Source of the DNA: Antedon mediterranea
Taxonomy: Eukaryota; Echinodermata; Crinoidea; Comatulida; Antedonidae
NCBI RefSeq assembly: GCF_964355755.1
Contig: NC_092674.1
Span: 13,521,001 to 13,585,000, forward strand
Length of the DNA stretch: 64,000 nt
Reading direction: 5' to 3'
Positions 46,022-55,790 of this stretch are shown here, piece by piece. The notes beneath the pieces were generated by a model. It did no database searches. It had not been told where the DNA came from and was given only the letters and a program-made list of their open reading frames with translations. Position numbers and translations under genes: made by a program. Position 1 is the stretch's first letter. Every line of letters starts with the position of its first letter.

Positions 46022-47830
46022 GAATTCTTGTTTCAAGCAATATTTTTCTTAAAATAAGTAAGAATATTCCGATTTGTATTTTTTTGAATTCTTGTTTCAA
46101 GCAATATATTTCTTAAAATAAGTAAGAATATTCCGATTTTTATTTTATAGAATTCTTGTTTCAAGCAATATATTTCTTAAAATAAATAAGAATATTCCGA
46201 TTTGTATTTTTTTGAATTCTTGTTTCAAGCAAGATATTTCTTAAAATAAGTAAGAATATTCCGATTTGTATTTTATAGAATTCTTGTTTCAAGCAATATA
46301 TTTCTTAAAATAAGTAAGAATATTCCGATTTGTATTTTTTTGAATTCTTGTTTCAAGCAAGATATTTCTTAAAATAAGTAAGAATATTCCGATTTTTATT
46401 TTTTGAATTCTTGTTTCAAGCAATATTTTTCTTAAAATAAGTAAGAATATTCCGATTTGTATTTTTTGAATTCTTGTTTCAAGCAATATTTTTCTTAAAA
46501 TAAGTAAGAATATTCCGATTTGTATTTTTTGAATTCTTGTTTCAAGCAATTTTTTTCTTAAAATAAGTAAGAATATTCCGATTTGTATTTTTTGAATTCT
46601 TGTTTCAAGCAAAATATTTCTTAAAATAAGTAAGAATATTCCGATTTTTATTTGTAGAATTCTTGTTTCAAGCAATATTTTTCTTAAAATAAGTAAGAAT
46701 ATTCCGATTTGTATTTTTTAGAATTCTTGTTTTAAGCAATATTTTTCTTAAAATAAGTAAGAATATTCCGATTTTTAATTTTAATATTCTTGTTTCAAGC
46801 AATATATTTCTTAAAATAAGTAAGAATATTCCGATTTGTATTTTTTGAATTCTTGTTTCAAGCAATATTTTTCTTAAAATAAGTAAGAATATTCCGATTT
46901 GTATTTTATAGAATTCTTGTTTCAAGCAATATATTTCTTAAAATAAGTAAGAATATTCCGATTTGTATTTTTTTGAATTCTTGTTTCAAGCAAGATATTT
47001 CTTAAAATAAGTAAGAATATTCCGATTTTTATTTTTTGAATTCTTGTTTCAAGCAATATTTTTCTTAAAATAAGTAAGAATATTCCGATTTGTATTTTTT
47101 GAATTCTTGTTTCAAGCAATATTTTTCTTAAAATAAGTAAGAATATTCCGATTTGTATTTTTTGAATTCTTGTTTCAAGCAAAATATTTCTTAAAATAAG
47201 TAAGAATATTCCGATTTTTATTTGTAGAATTCTTGTTTCAAGCAATATTTTTCTTAAAATAAGTAAGAATATTCCGATTTGTATTTTTTAGAATTCTTGT
47301 TTTAAGCAATATTTTTCTTAAAATAAGTAAGAATATTCCGATTTTTAATTTTAATATTCTTGTTTCAAGCAATATATTTCTTAAAATAAGTAAGAATATC
47401 CGATTTGTATTTTTTGAATTCTTGTTTCAAGCAATATTTTTCTTAAAATAAGTAAGAATATTCCGATTTGTATTTTTTGAATTCTTGTTTCAAGCAATAT
47501 TTTTCTTAAAATAAGTAAGAATATTCCGATTTGTATTTTTTGAATTCTTGTTTCAAGCAATATATTTCTTAAAATAAGTAAGAATATTCCGATTTTTATT
47601 TGTAGAATTCTTGTTTCAAGCAATATTTTTCTTAAAATAAGTAAAAATATTCCGGTTTGTATTTTTTAGAATTCTTGTTTTAAGCAATATTTTTCTTAAA
47701 ATAAGTAAGAATATTCCGATTTATATTTTTAGTTTTCTTGTTTCAAGCAATATATTTCTTAAAATAAGTAAGATCCGATTTTTATTTGTAGAATTCTTGT
47801 TTCAAGCAAAACTTTTTTTTAAATAAGTAA
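46022..47830 (-). repeat. 63-64-bp tandem array with 633-bp higher-order period
   Basis: About 28 monomers start at gaattcttgtttcaagcaat (46022, 46086, 46150, 46214, 46278, 46342, 46405, 46468 and so on). Each contains the small palindromes cttgtttcaag and cttaaaataag. The run starting at 46278 is repeated at 46911 and the one at 46342 at 46975, an exact 633-bp offset, so a ten-monomer block was duplicated. As most monomers are 63 bp, the minus strand gives artefactual ORFs with a 21-residue period (ETRIQKIQIGIFLLILRKI). Confidence 0.9.
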
Positions 47831-47859
47831 ACAAGAAGTCTATCAAATAAAAACCAGTA

Positions 47860-47990
47860 AATGTTTACTTATTTTAAGAAAAGTATTGCTTGAAACAAGA
47901 ATTCTATCAAATTAAAATTCGTAAATTCTTACTTATATTGGGAAAAAAATTGCTTGAAACAAGAATTCTATAAAATATAAATCATTAAAA
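47860..47990 (+). repeat. Inverted continuation of the 63-bp array
   Basis: gcttgaaacaagaattctat occurs at about 47889 and 47953, the complement of the monomer core, so the orientation flips near 47850. This makes a large foldback potential with the array to its left. Confidence 0.7.
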
Positions 47991-48268
47991 ATTTATTTTA
48001 AGAACGATAAATGAATACTCATTTTAAGTAATAGTTTACTTAAACAAATAAATTCAAGAATGTTATAAAACATAATATTAACAATACTGTTATTTTCATT
48101 AAGAACTACAATTTACATGACATTAGGTACAATAATATATACAACTTCTTTAAAACAAACTTGTTTTTATTAATAATAAAATGCCATCAAAAGAAAACTT
48201 AAAAACATTAAAATGGTAAAATACAAATTTCGTAAAATTCTTCTCCCGCACCTGGGCTTTAAACTATT

Positions 48269-48457
48269 AGGTGTCTTTAAATTTATTAATGTATACTAAT
48301 GATGATTCAACAGCCTTTGTCAAGTGTACAGGTGTGTTTTCATCACAAATCACTAACTGTTAAAGGATAGTGAGGCCTACTTCTTTTCATTTTGGATAAT
48401 CGAAATCCAGAAGGTAAAAAGTGGAGAGGAGAGTAACTAGAGCCTCATCTAATTTTG
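48269..48457 (-). pseudogene. C-terminal exon fragment of an uncharacterised multicopy protein
   Basis: Minus strand from an acceptor-like aagaaag: KLDEALVTLLSTFYLLDFDY, then a stop, continuing in another frame as LVICDENTPVHLTKAVESSL to a stop near 48270. The pattern of hydrophobic L-x-x-FY-x-x-x-x-x-YP near the C-terminus recalls, from memory, the ends of multicopy SAM-domain-3-like proteins, but I cannot confirm it. At least one frameshift is present. Confidence 0.4.
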
Positions 48458-48535
48458 CTTTCTTTGTAGTTAGAATTGTTTGCTAAACTTTAATGTAGGC
48501 CATTTCTGTGTCCAAAAGCAATACCGGCATATTAC

Positions 48536-48579
48536 CTGAACGGCGTGAAGACCAGGATTCTGGATCTTTATTCATGTTC
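48536..48579 (-). pseudogene. Possible 44-bp exon
   Basis: Minus strand: acceptor catttttag, open frame NMNKDPESWSSRRS, donor gtaata. The splice phase agrees with the exon fragment at 48269-48457. Too short to assign. Confidence 0.3.
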
Positions 48580-49145
48580 CTAAAAATGAAAAGAGATTAA
48601 TATAGTTTTAGTTATTACTGTATTTAAAATATGTGTAACATCATCAACTAATTGGGTACGGTGTGGTTTTAGAGTCCTATATCTGGGGCGGTAAACACAA
48701 AAACATGACGCAATATTAGAACGGTGGTAAGAATAATTTTACATTATAAGACATAAGGGTGGGTGGAATATGCATTTGAACTTTTTAATCACAAACTTTG
48801 CCCTGTTTATACCGATCCCAAAGACAGGCCTGGCTGTATCTATTATTTTTAGTTAAATTATTAGGGTCTAAATTTATTTTTAATATTACTATTTAGGAAG
48901 ACAATACGCAAAACGGTGCTCAATCCTGATTGATGTTTTTATTCCGTATCAATGTTTATAATAACAATCATACAATTAAATGTAAATTTTGTTTAATTGT
49001 TTGATTTTAATAAATTATTGTAAACATAGTATATACCTCGAATTTTAAGCTAAGATAAATTTGATTTTAAAAAAACACTTTAAGATATTTTTTTTTAATG
49101 TACATAATGTTACTTGTATTTTAAATTTTAAAAAACACTAAATAC

Positions 49146-49230
49146 CTTCAAGGTCGGCAGACTTTTTTTGATGAGTTTTTCCCAACAAATATGTTTGACA
49201 GATTTGACAACATATGGGTTATCTTTGAAC
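49146..49230 (-). pseudogene. Possible 85-bp exon
   Basis: Minus strand: acceptor ttggttag, frame FKDNPYVVKSVKHICWEKLI then KKSLPTLK, donor gtattt. Its exit phase does not match the 44-bp exon, so one of the two is wrong or an exon is missing. Confidence 0.3.
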
Positions 49231-50326
49231 CTAACCAAAAATAACAAATTGAAAACATTATATTATATAAATTTATTTAAATGAGTGGAATAATGTATGG
49301 ACATAAACTTGATATACTGTAGCTCAAATTTTAAATAATGTAGCCTACAGTTTTGTAGGTGGTCAATGTAAAAGGAAGGGGAAAGGGTGGGCTGGCCAGG
49401 AGAGCAATAATATGTCAAAAATTAATATTCATAAGTCATTTATTTAATTTTAGTTGTCAAAGGGAGGAGTGCATGACACTAGCTTGAGTCGAACCAAGCT
49501 GTTAAAAATACGTACACAATATGTACACGTATTTTCCTCACTACCATTGGTCCATTATAAAATTAAAACTATTTATGAATAGATAAAAGTACAAAAACAT
49601 ACACTGTACTTACCAGATGGAGGACTGGTGTTTCTCTTTAAAATACCAAAATAAACTATATTATTCTCTTCTTTGGAAAAATTTGCTAAGAACTTTTTTA
49701 AAAAGCTTTCTTTTGTATTTCATTCCTCTTTGCCTAGTAATAATTAGTATCCTTCGAACTTCTTCAATTACCTAACAAATAATTTAAGATATTGTAAATA
49801 ACACAGTTTTTTAAAAAGAAATTTAATATAACAATTTTAGTTATGCAGTACGTATGTTTTTTGTTTGTTTTTTTAGTATGTTTTTTTTAAATTTAGAGTT
49901 AAAAACATAAAGTTTCAATATCGATGTGATCACTTCGGGGATTACTTAGTGTGTACAATTAATTAAATATAAAGAAGTGTTTTTAAATGTCATTATATTT
50001 CTCATTGGAATATGTGTATATAATACAGTATAATCCTTCGTAGATATTTCATGGCTACATTACAAAATAACTGTTACATTATAATTGTATTATCTATTAT
50101 TAGGCCTTCCTTATACCTAGCTGAAATAGGTCCGACAATATTTGTCCCCTCTGTCAATGTCTGAACTAAAATGCTAAGCTAAACCTATACACCTGTCCGT
50201 CAGTACAGGCATAGTAGGCTAGCCTAGACCTACTAGTTCCAGGCCTACAGTATTACTAACTAGGAAGGAGCCTAGGCTAGGCCTAGACTGCTGGCAGATT
50301 AAAATATAATTATTAGGCCTACGAAC

Positions 50327-50393
50327 CTGTTAAAATGTTGGCCACTTCTTCATCTATTTCTCGGATCTTCAACAAAGCGTCTTCCTTCGACAT
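50327..50393 (-). pseudogene. Possible first coding exon
   Basis: Minus strand: an ATG at 50393 opens MSKEDALLKIREIDEEVANI, running to a donor (acag then gttcgt). A second stretch at about 49655-49765 (EVRRILIITRQRGMKYKRKL) could follow in phase from an acceptor at ttgaag. Together they suggest a short gene trapped inside the 8-kb element. Family unknown. Confidence 0.35.
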
Positions 50394-50633
50394 TATATTA
50401 GACTAATCTTACTAGGCCTATTGAAGCATTTAATATATAAATTGCGATGAAAGGTGTCTTTTACTTACAAACTCTAGATTTTGAATGATTACTTTAAAAA
50501 ACCGTTGGCCATGATCCCGCCGGGAGCTAGGTCATCGACCACACACAGTGTTGTTTTTCAACTATAACCAAAAATTTATCGCTGGCCTTTTACCCAGAAT
50601 GTATAAGGTCATTATACTGCTCAACGTTAAAGC

Positions 50634-50657
50634 ATGGAGGTATAAACCTCCATGGTG
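50634..50657. mobile_element. 24-bp palindromic micro-insertion with 8-bp flanking repeats
   Basis: catggaggtataaacctccatg is palindromic apart from the centre. gttaaagc lies at 50626-50633 and 50658-50665. The arms share catggag/ctccatg with the palindrome at 25985. There is no uninterrupted copy in the window to prove insertion. Confidence 0.5.
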
Positions 50658-50665
50658 GTTAAAGC

Positions 50666-51720
50666 AAATCTGTAAAACGTCTGGACCAACAGTAATACGA
50701 CAGACAATAATAATGACACATGTTTGTTGCAGTCCGAAAAAAAGCGATAAGTTTGTGCCAGTAAACTGAAGTAGGTACAGTATTTGCTACCCTATTTGCT
50801 AAGGCATTATAATTCAATTCATGGAAATACTCCGAATTTTCGAGTAACATGTGGAATTGGTGGTTCGCTGCCCGGCAAGCTTTGGAATTTACAATTCGTT
50901 TTACAAGCATGTCATAAGACGCCATTTTAAGGACGAGTATAACAATCGGCAACCTCCTGCAGTTGACGATGGAAACATCAGTAATAAGTATGCCTGGAGA
51001 AAACGAGGATGCCAATTGAGGATGAAGTAGAACTAGGCCTAGACTAGGAGACTGACGAAGTTAATGAAGAAAAAAACTATTATAACGGGGATGATTTATC
51101 AACTGACGATAGTAGTAGTGATAATTCTAGTATTGTTATACTGTTAATGATTGAAATAATATTAATTATCTTGTTGATGCTCAGCAAGAAGGCCTACTAA
51201 CTAGAGGATGAACAAGCAGATAATAGTATAAAAAATGCTGATTTCTTTCTACTAAAATTAAAGGAGAGAAACAAGATTCCACAGGTAAGCCATTTTGCTT
51301 TAAAATTACAACAATTATGCATTTTAAACTATTTTTTATTAGAGAAATACGTCTATTTCCTAGGCCTTGCTGGTACTGTTATATACAGGACTATTAGCTA
51401 TAGTAACTATAGGACTTGGGTACTAGGCCTAGGCCTAGGCATTATACACTCTAAGTTTATGTTGCATTTTTTTGTGACCAATTTCATTGTTACAAATAAC
51501 ATTTTTTTTGTTAGGCTGCATAGCTCCCCAACTAAAGCACAACTTAGTTTTTAAACATATTAAAACTTGAATATAAAAAATATTAAATCAATATTATTTT
51601 CTTTAGGCCTAGGTGGTTGCAGTGCAATCGATTATTCAAAGCACAAACAGTTTGATTACCCAGATTCTTTCAGTTGAAACTGAAGTGCTAACTGCTCTAC
51701 CGTTGTGTGAATATAAGGAT
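50666..51720. other. Unassigned centre of the 8-kb element
   Basis: Contains several taggcctaggc strings (51020-51060, 51360-51440) and a 118-codon minus ORF (50659-51015) with no recognisable domain. Acidic-looking forward sequence near 51060-51240 carries stops. Confidence 0.4.
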
Positions 51721-53000
51721 ATTGACAATCTATTTTAAGTAAAACATTTCTCAAAATAAGTATTTTTAAGAATATTAAAATAGAATTGACTTCAATTCAA
51801 GCAAAAATAGTCTTGATAGGATATAGTATGATATTGACTTCTTATCTTAAGTAAAACATTTCTCAAAATAAGTATTTTTAAAAATATTGCGAATCTCAAT
51901 TTAAGCAAAAATAGTCTTGATAAGATAGTATGATATTGACTTCTTATTTTAAGTAAAACATTTCTCAAAATAAGTATTTTAAAGAATATTGCGAATCTTG
52001 ATTCAAGTAAAAATAGTCTTGATAAGATAGTATGATATTGACTTCTTATTTTAAGTAAAACATTTCTCAAAATCAGAATATTGCGAATCTGAATTCAAGC
52101 AAAAATAGTCTTGATAGGATAGTATGATATTGACTTCTTATTTTAAGTAAAACATTTTTCAAAATAAGTATTTTTTAAAATATTGCGAATCTCAATTTAA
52201 GCAAAAATAGTCTTGATAAGATAGTATGATATTGACTTCTTATTTTAAGTAAAACATTTCTCGAAATAAGTATTTTTAAGAATATTGCGAATCTTGATTC
52301 AAGTAAAAATAGTCTTGATAAGATAGTATGATATTGACTTCTTATTTTAAGTAAAACATTTCTCAAAATAAGTATTTTTAAAAATATTGCGAATCTCAAT
52401 TTAAGCAAAAATAGTCTTGATAAGATAGTATGATATTGACTTCTTATTTTAAGTAAAACATTTCTCAAAATAAGTATTTTAAAGAATATTGCGAATCTTG
52501 ATTCAAGTAAAAATAGTCTTGATAAGATAGTATGATATTGACTTCTTATTTTAAGTAAAACATTTCTCAAAATCAGAATATTGCGAATCTGAATTCAAGC
52601 AAAAATAGTCTTGATAGGATAGTATGATATTGACTTCTTATTTTAAGTAAAACATTTTTCAAAATAAGTATTTTTTAAAATATTGCGAATCTCAATTTAA
52701 GCAAAAATAGTCTTGATAAGATAGTATGATATTGACTTCTTATTTTAAGTAAAACATTTCTCGAAATAAGTATTTTTAAGAATATTGCGAATCTTGATTC
52801 AAGTAAAAATAGTCTTGATAAGATAGTATGATATTGACTTCTTATTTTAAGTAAAACATTTCTCAAAATAAGTATTTTTAAAAATATTGCGAATCTCAAT
52901 TTAAGCAAAAATAGTCTTGATAAGATAGTATGATATTGACTTCTTATTTTAAGTAAAACATTTCTCAAAATAAGTATTTTTAAGAATATTGCGAAACCTA
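51720..53000 (-). repeat. 101-102-bp tandem array with 500-bp higher-order period
   Basis: About 12 monomers carry gatattgacttcttatttta and tttaagcaaaaatagtcttg. One shortened monomer (catttctcaaaatcagaata) occurs at 52061 and again at exactly 52561, so a five-monomer block is duplicated. The monomer shares cttattttaag with the left array. Minus ORFs with repeating NVLLKIRSQYHTILSRLFLL are by-products. Confidence 0.9.
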
Positions 53001-53760
53001 ATTTAAGAAACTTTGTCTTACCTAGAAAAATATTTATTGTTTTAAGTAATTTTTAGAATTCATCAATCTTAATTTAAGAAAAATTATTCTTGATAGGGAT
53101 AAATATAATATTGATTTCTTATTTTAAGTAAAATACTTTTCAAATTAAGTATTTTCAAATCTTGTTTTAAGCAAAACTATTCTTAATAAGAAGAGAATGA
53201 TATTGACTTCTTATTTTAAGTAAAATATTTCTTGTAATAAGCATTTTCAAGAATATTGCGAATCTTGATTCAAGTAAAAATAATCTTGATAAGGGTAGTG
53301 TGAAATTGACTTCTTATTTTAAGTAAAATATTTCTCAAAACAAGTATTTTCAAGACTATTGCGAAACCTAATTTAAGAAACTTTGTCTTACCTAGAAAAA
53401 TATTGATTGTTTTAAGTAATTTTTATAATTCATCAATCTTGATTTAAGAAAAATTATTCTTGATAGGGATAAATATAATATAGATTTCTTATTTTAAGTA
53501 AAATACTTTTCAAATTAAGTATTTTCAAATCTTGTTTTAAGCAAAACTATTCTTAATAAGAAGAGAATGATATTGACTTCTTATTTTAAGTAAAATATTT
53601 CTTGTAATAAGCATTTTCAAGAATATTGCAAAACTTAATTTAAGAAAATGTGTCTTTTCTAGAAAATTATTTCTTGTTTTAAGTAATTTTAAATCTTGAC
53701 AAGAAAAAAAATACTTATTTTAAGAATTTTTTCTTAAAACAAGATTTTTTTTTCTTGCTT
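53001..53760. repeat. Degenerate outskirts of the right array
   Basis: A longer unit of about 357 bp occurs twice: gcgaaacctaatttaagaaa starts at 52991 and recurs at 53360, with variants of the 101-bp core between. Just inside the right end, cttgttttaag and its complement alternate. Confidence 0.65.
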
Positions 53761-53847
53761 AGAATTTCAAATTTTGCTGTGTATATTATTACCTATATTA
53801 TTACCGGCACGCCCATTAAATTGTAAATAAAACATTTTTTTAAATCA

Positions 53848-53905
53848 TAGTGCAAACGACTGTGTGGCCCTTTTCTGCAGCCGTATTTAAAGGTGACCAT
53901 CCATT
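53848..53905 (-). pseudogene. Truncated ankyrin-repeat exon, copy 3
   Basis: From the acceptor (atttcag) the minus strand reads NGWSPLNTAAEKGHTVVCT and then runs into a stop. Compared with copy 2, about 80 bp holding the last 13 codons and the donor are deleted (between aaatca and tagtgcaaa). Confidence 0.75.
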
Positions 53906-55045
53906 CTGAAATAATTACAAACATCATGTTATAGAAGTAGTAGTATAGTCTTCTACAAAAAGCTATTTAATATTGTATTGAAATCTTTTCGATGTGATCC
54001 AGTAAAACTAGCTTAAAAACCAGGTGAGGGCAAACAAATTCTATTGATCTTACATTCCAATATCTATAGTTTCCCCTATGTTTCATAATGTTAGTGATTT
54101 TATTTGTGTTACACGAGCTTGTTGAAAATATGCACTTTATTATCATGGGGGATAGTTCAAATTACACAATTAAATCTCTATTCATTTGTACACAAATGTT
54201 GTAAATAGAGAGGCAATTTAAAAAAACTAAAAATAAACAGTGTGGTAAAAAATGTTATCACAGGACTGAATATAGATAATACTTCATAGTTTTATTTTCA
54301 TGCTATAGTAAAAATTATCCACCGTATATCCACCATCCACCTTCTATAGAGTCACCGGACATGTAATTACACTGTGTTAAACTACTTAACTACTGAAAAA
54401 AGTCTTACTTGTTTATTTCATTTATATGTAATTTACTTTCTATGGACCAGAGTTTCCGAAATAAAAGATTGAATGAATGTATAGCCGAATTTTACAAAAT
54501 TGTGTATTTGACCATTTTAAGGGAAATCCACTTGTTTTCGTCTTGATGTCTATTATAATTATTTGATTTATGTACAATTTACCAGATATTATATTTAAAA
54601 TTCATGCCTGAACCTAAGCTTTAATTTGAATAAAGATTATTAACCTTTGATGTTTTCTTTAAGATAATGTATTGTATATGCATGCATTTGTTTTGCTTGT
54701 ATACTATTTTGTTATATAGTACGGTACTTTTGTACGTAGCATTTATATATTGCAAATTTGGTAAGAAATTGTGGTCCTTAATTAATATGAAAGATGGCAC
54801 TTTTCTGTTGCCAGTTATTTTGCTACAATTATCAAAGAACCTATAGATACAGTGCACTGATTGGGTAATAGAATACTGTAGTTCAATACGGTTAGTTTAA
54901 TTTTACGACCGTTGAAAACTTCAACCTTGACATGACATAATAAACATTGAAAGTTCTCTCTAGGAGGATTCAGGTAATGTCTCTTTTAACAGGGAAGAGT
55001 TAAATTACGTAATTTAACTCTTCTCTGGTACTAAAGGGTAACACC
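53906..55045. repeat. Ankyrin-block sequence, copy 3
   Basis: Matches 34297-35260 closely. A compressed form of the 39660-39850 block follows, containing the palindrome at 54990. Non-coding. Confidence 0.7.
54990..55028. mobile_element. 39-bp palindromic micro-insertion in a TATTAA-like site
   Basis: Near-perfect arms (cagggaagagttaaattac and gtaatttaactcttctctgg) meet at the centre. Left flank ttttaa, right flank tactaa; the uninterrupted copy at 56190 has gtattaaagggtaac. The ends resemble those of the 31-bp palindrome at 19796 (ccaggga...). Confidence 0.7.
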
Positions 55046-55049
55046 GCGG

Positions 55050-55230
55050 CTTTAAAATGTATATTATGAATATAGATTGCTGAACCACCACTCATTCGTC
55101 CAAGACGGGAATCATTTATTAAGTTGTAATTTTCAAGATCTATTATATTCGGTTTATTGTCGTCAAACGAAGACATTGCAATTATTGTACATGTATGACT
55201 TAATGACGTTATTATTACAGTTGTAGACAC
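55050..55230 (-). pseudogene. APE-like endonuclease fragment of a non-LTR element
   Basis: Minus strand reads NIIDLENYNLINDSRLGRMS then GGSAIYIHNIHFKA, the middle of an endonuclease/exonuclease/phosphatase domain (R...GGxAIYI motif). Only about 60 codons remain, inserted between block segments. Confidence 0.7.
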
Positions 55231-55329
55231 AGTAGACTATGTATACATATTATAATGTACCGCGATTGGAAGCCGACTCGCAATAAAATTAATAATAATA
55301 TTACAAGTAAAACTGAAAAACCACGAAAT

Positions 55330-55790
55330 ATCATTTTCTAACATCCAGTGCCCTAAAAGCATATGTTAACAATGATTACGGAATATATTACGAGAGGTGA
55401 TGGACCTTTTCTTTGAACGTCAAAATAGTGCATTGGATATGCTGGGTCTTGCAAAATTGAAAGTTTTTCCTCAGTAAAGTCTCTTATAAAAATGAATCAA
55501 ATTGAGATCTGCTAAATTATAAGTACTGTAGTCCTATACGTGAAGCATAACTAAAAATACGTTCCAGCTAATTCTTACATGTGGTCCGGGTAAACTATAC
55601 AACAATGAATAATGAGAATACTTTCAATGACAGATTTATAACAAAAGACGCATGCCTATGAGTTAACTCCAAAAGATTTGAGTCTACGCAAAAGTAAAGC
55701 CTATTTGATACTCTCAGTAATGAGGTCGTGCCGATTAAGATCACTAGTGATTTATTTGCAATCTCAACTTCAGAGTGGGTACCGTACCGT
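55330..55790 (-). pseudogene. Non-LTR reverse-transcriptase C-terminal relic, copy 3
   Basis: Parallel to 35640-36060 at the nucleotide level (gtgatggacc...; tgaagcataac). More decayed: the frame is interrupted throughout. Confidence 0.5.

Larger units (their letters stand above)
45733..53781. mobile_element. 8-kb TIR element with TA duplication and two internal tandem arrays
   Basis: Ends cacagcaaaatt (45733-45744) and aattttgctgtg (53770-53781) are inverted and flanked by TA on both sides. Just inside both ends the same cttgttttaag-type motif appears in inverted orientation. The paralogue at 34088-34103 has no insertion. Internal order: a 63-bp-unit array (46022-47830), a short inverted continuation of it (47860-47990), a 3.7-kb centre with gene-exon fragments (48000-51720), a 101-bp-unit array (51720-53000) and its degenerate outskirts to 53760. 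TA duplication suggests Tc1/mariner-type mobilisation, but no transposase is visible. Confidence 0.8.

Noticed and set aside
46289-47623. Several minus-strand ORFs with ETRIQKIQIGIFLLILRK repeats
   Set aside because: They are produced by a 63-bp monomer (a multiple of three) and break whenever the monomer is 64 bp long; not a repeat protein.
46022-47830. CRISPR-like array of regularly spaced repeats
   Set aside because: Whole monomers are conserved with no unique spacers, and the genome is eukaryotic; this is a satellite-type array.
50659-51015. 118-codon minus-strand ORF
   Set aside because: No recognisable domain, crosses the palindromic insertion region edge and has no paralogue; probably chance.
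51792-52968. Minus-strand ORFs with NVLLKIRSQYHTILSRLFLL repeats
   Set aside because: By-product of the 101-102-bp tandem array.
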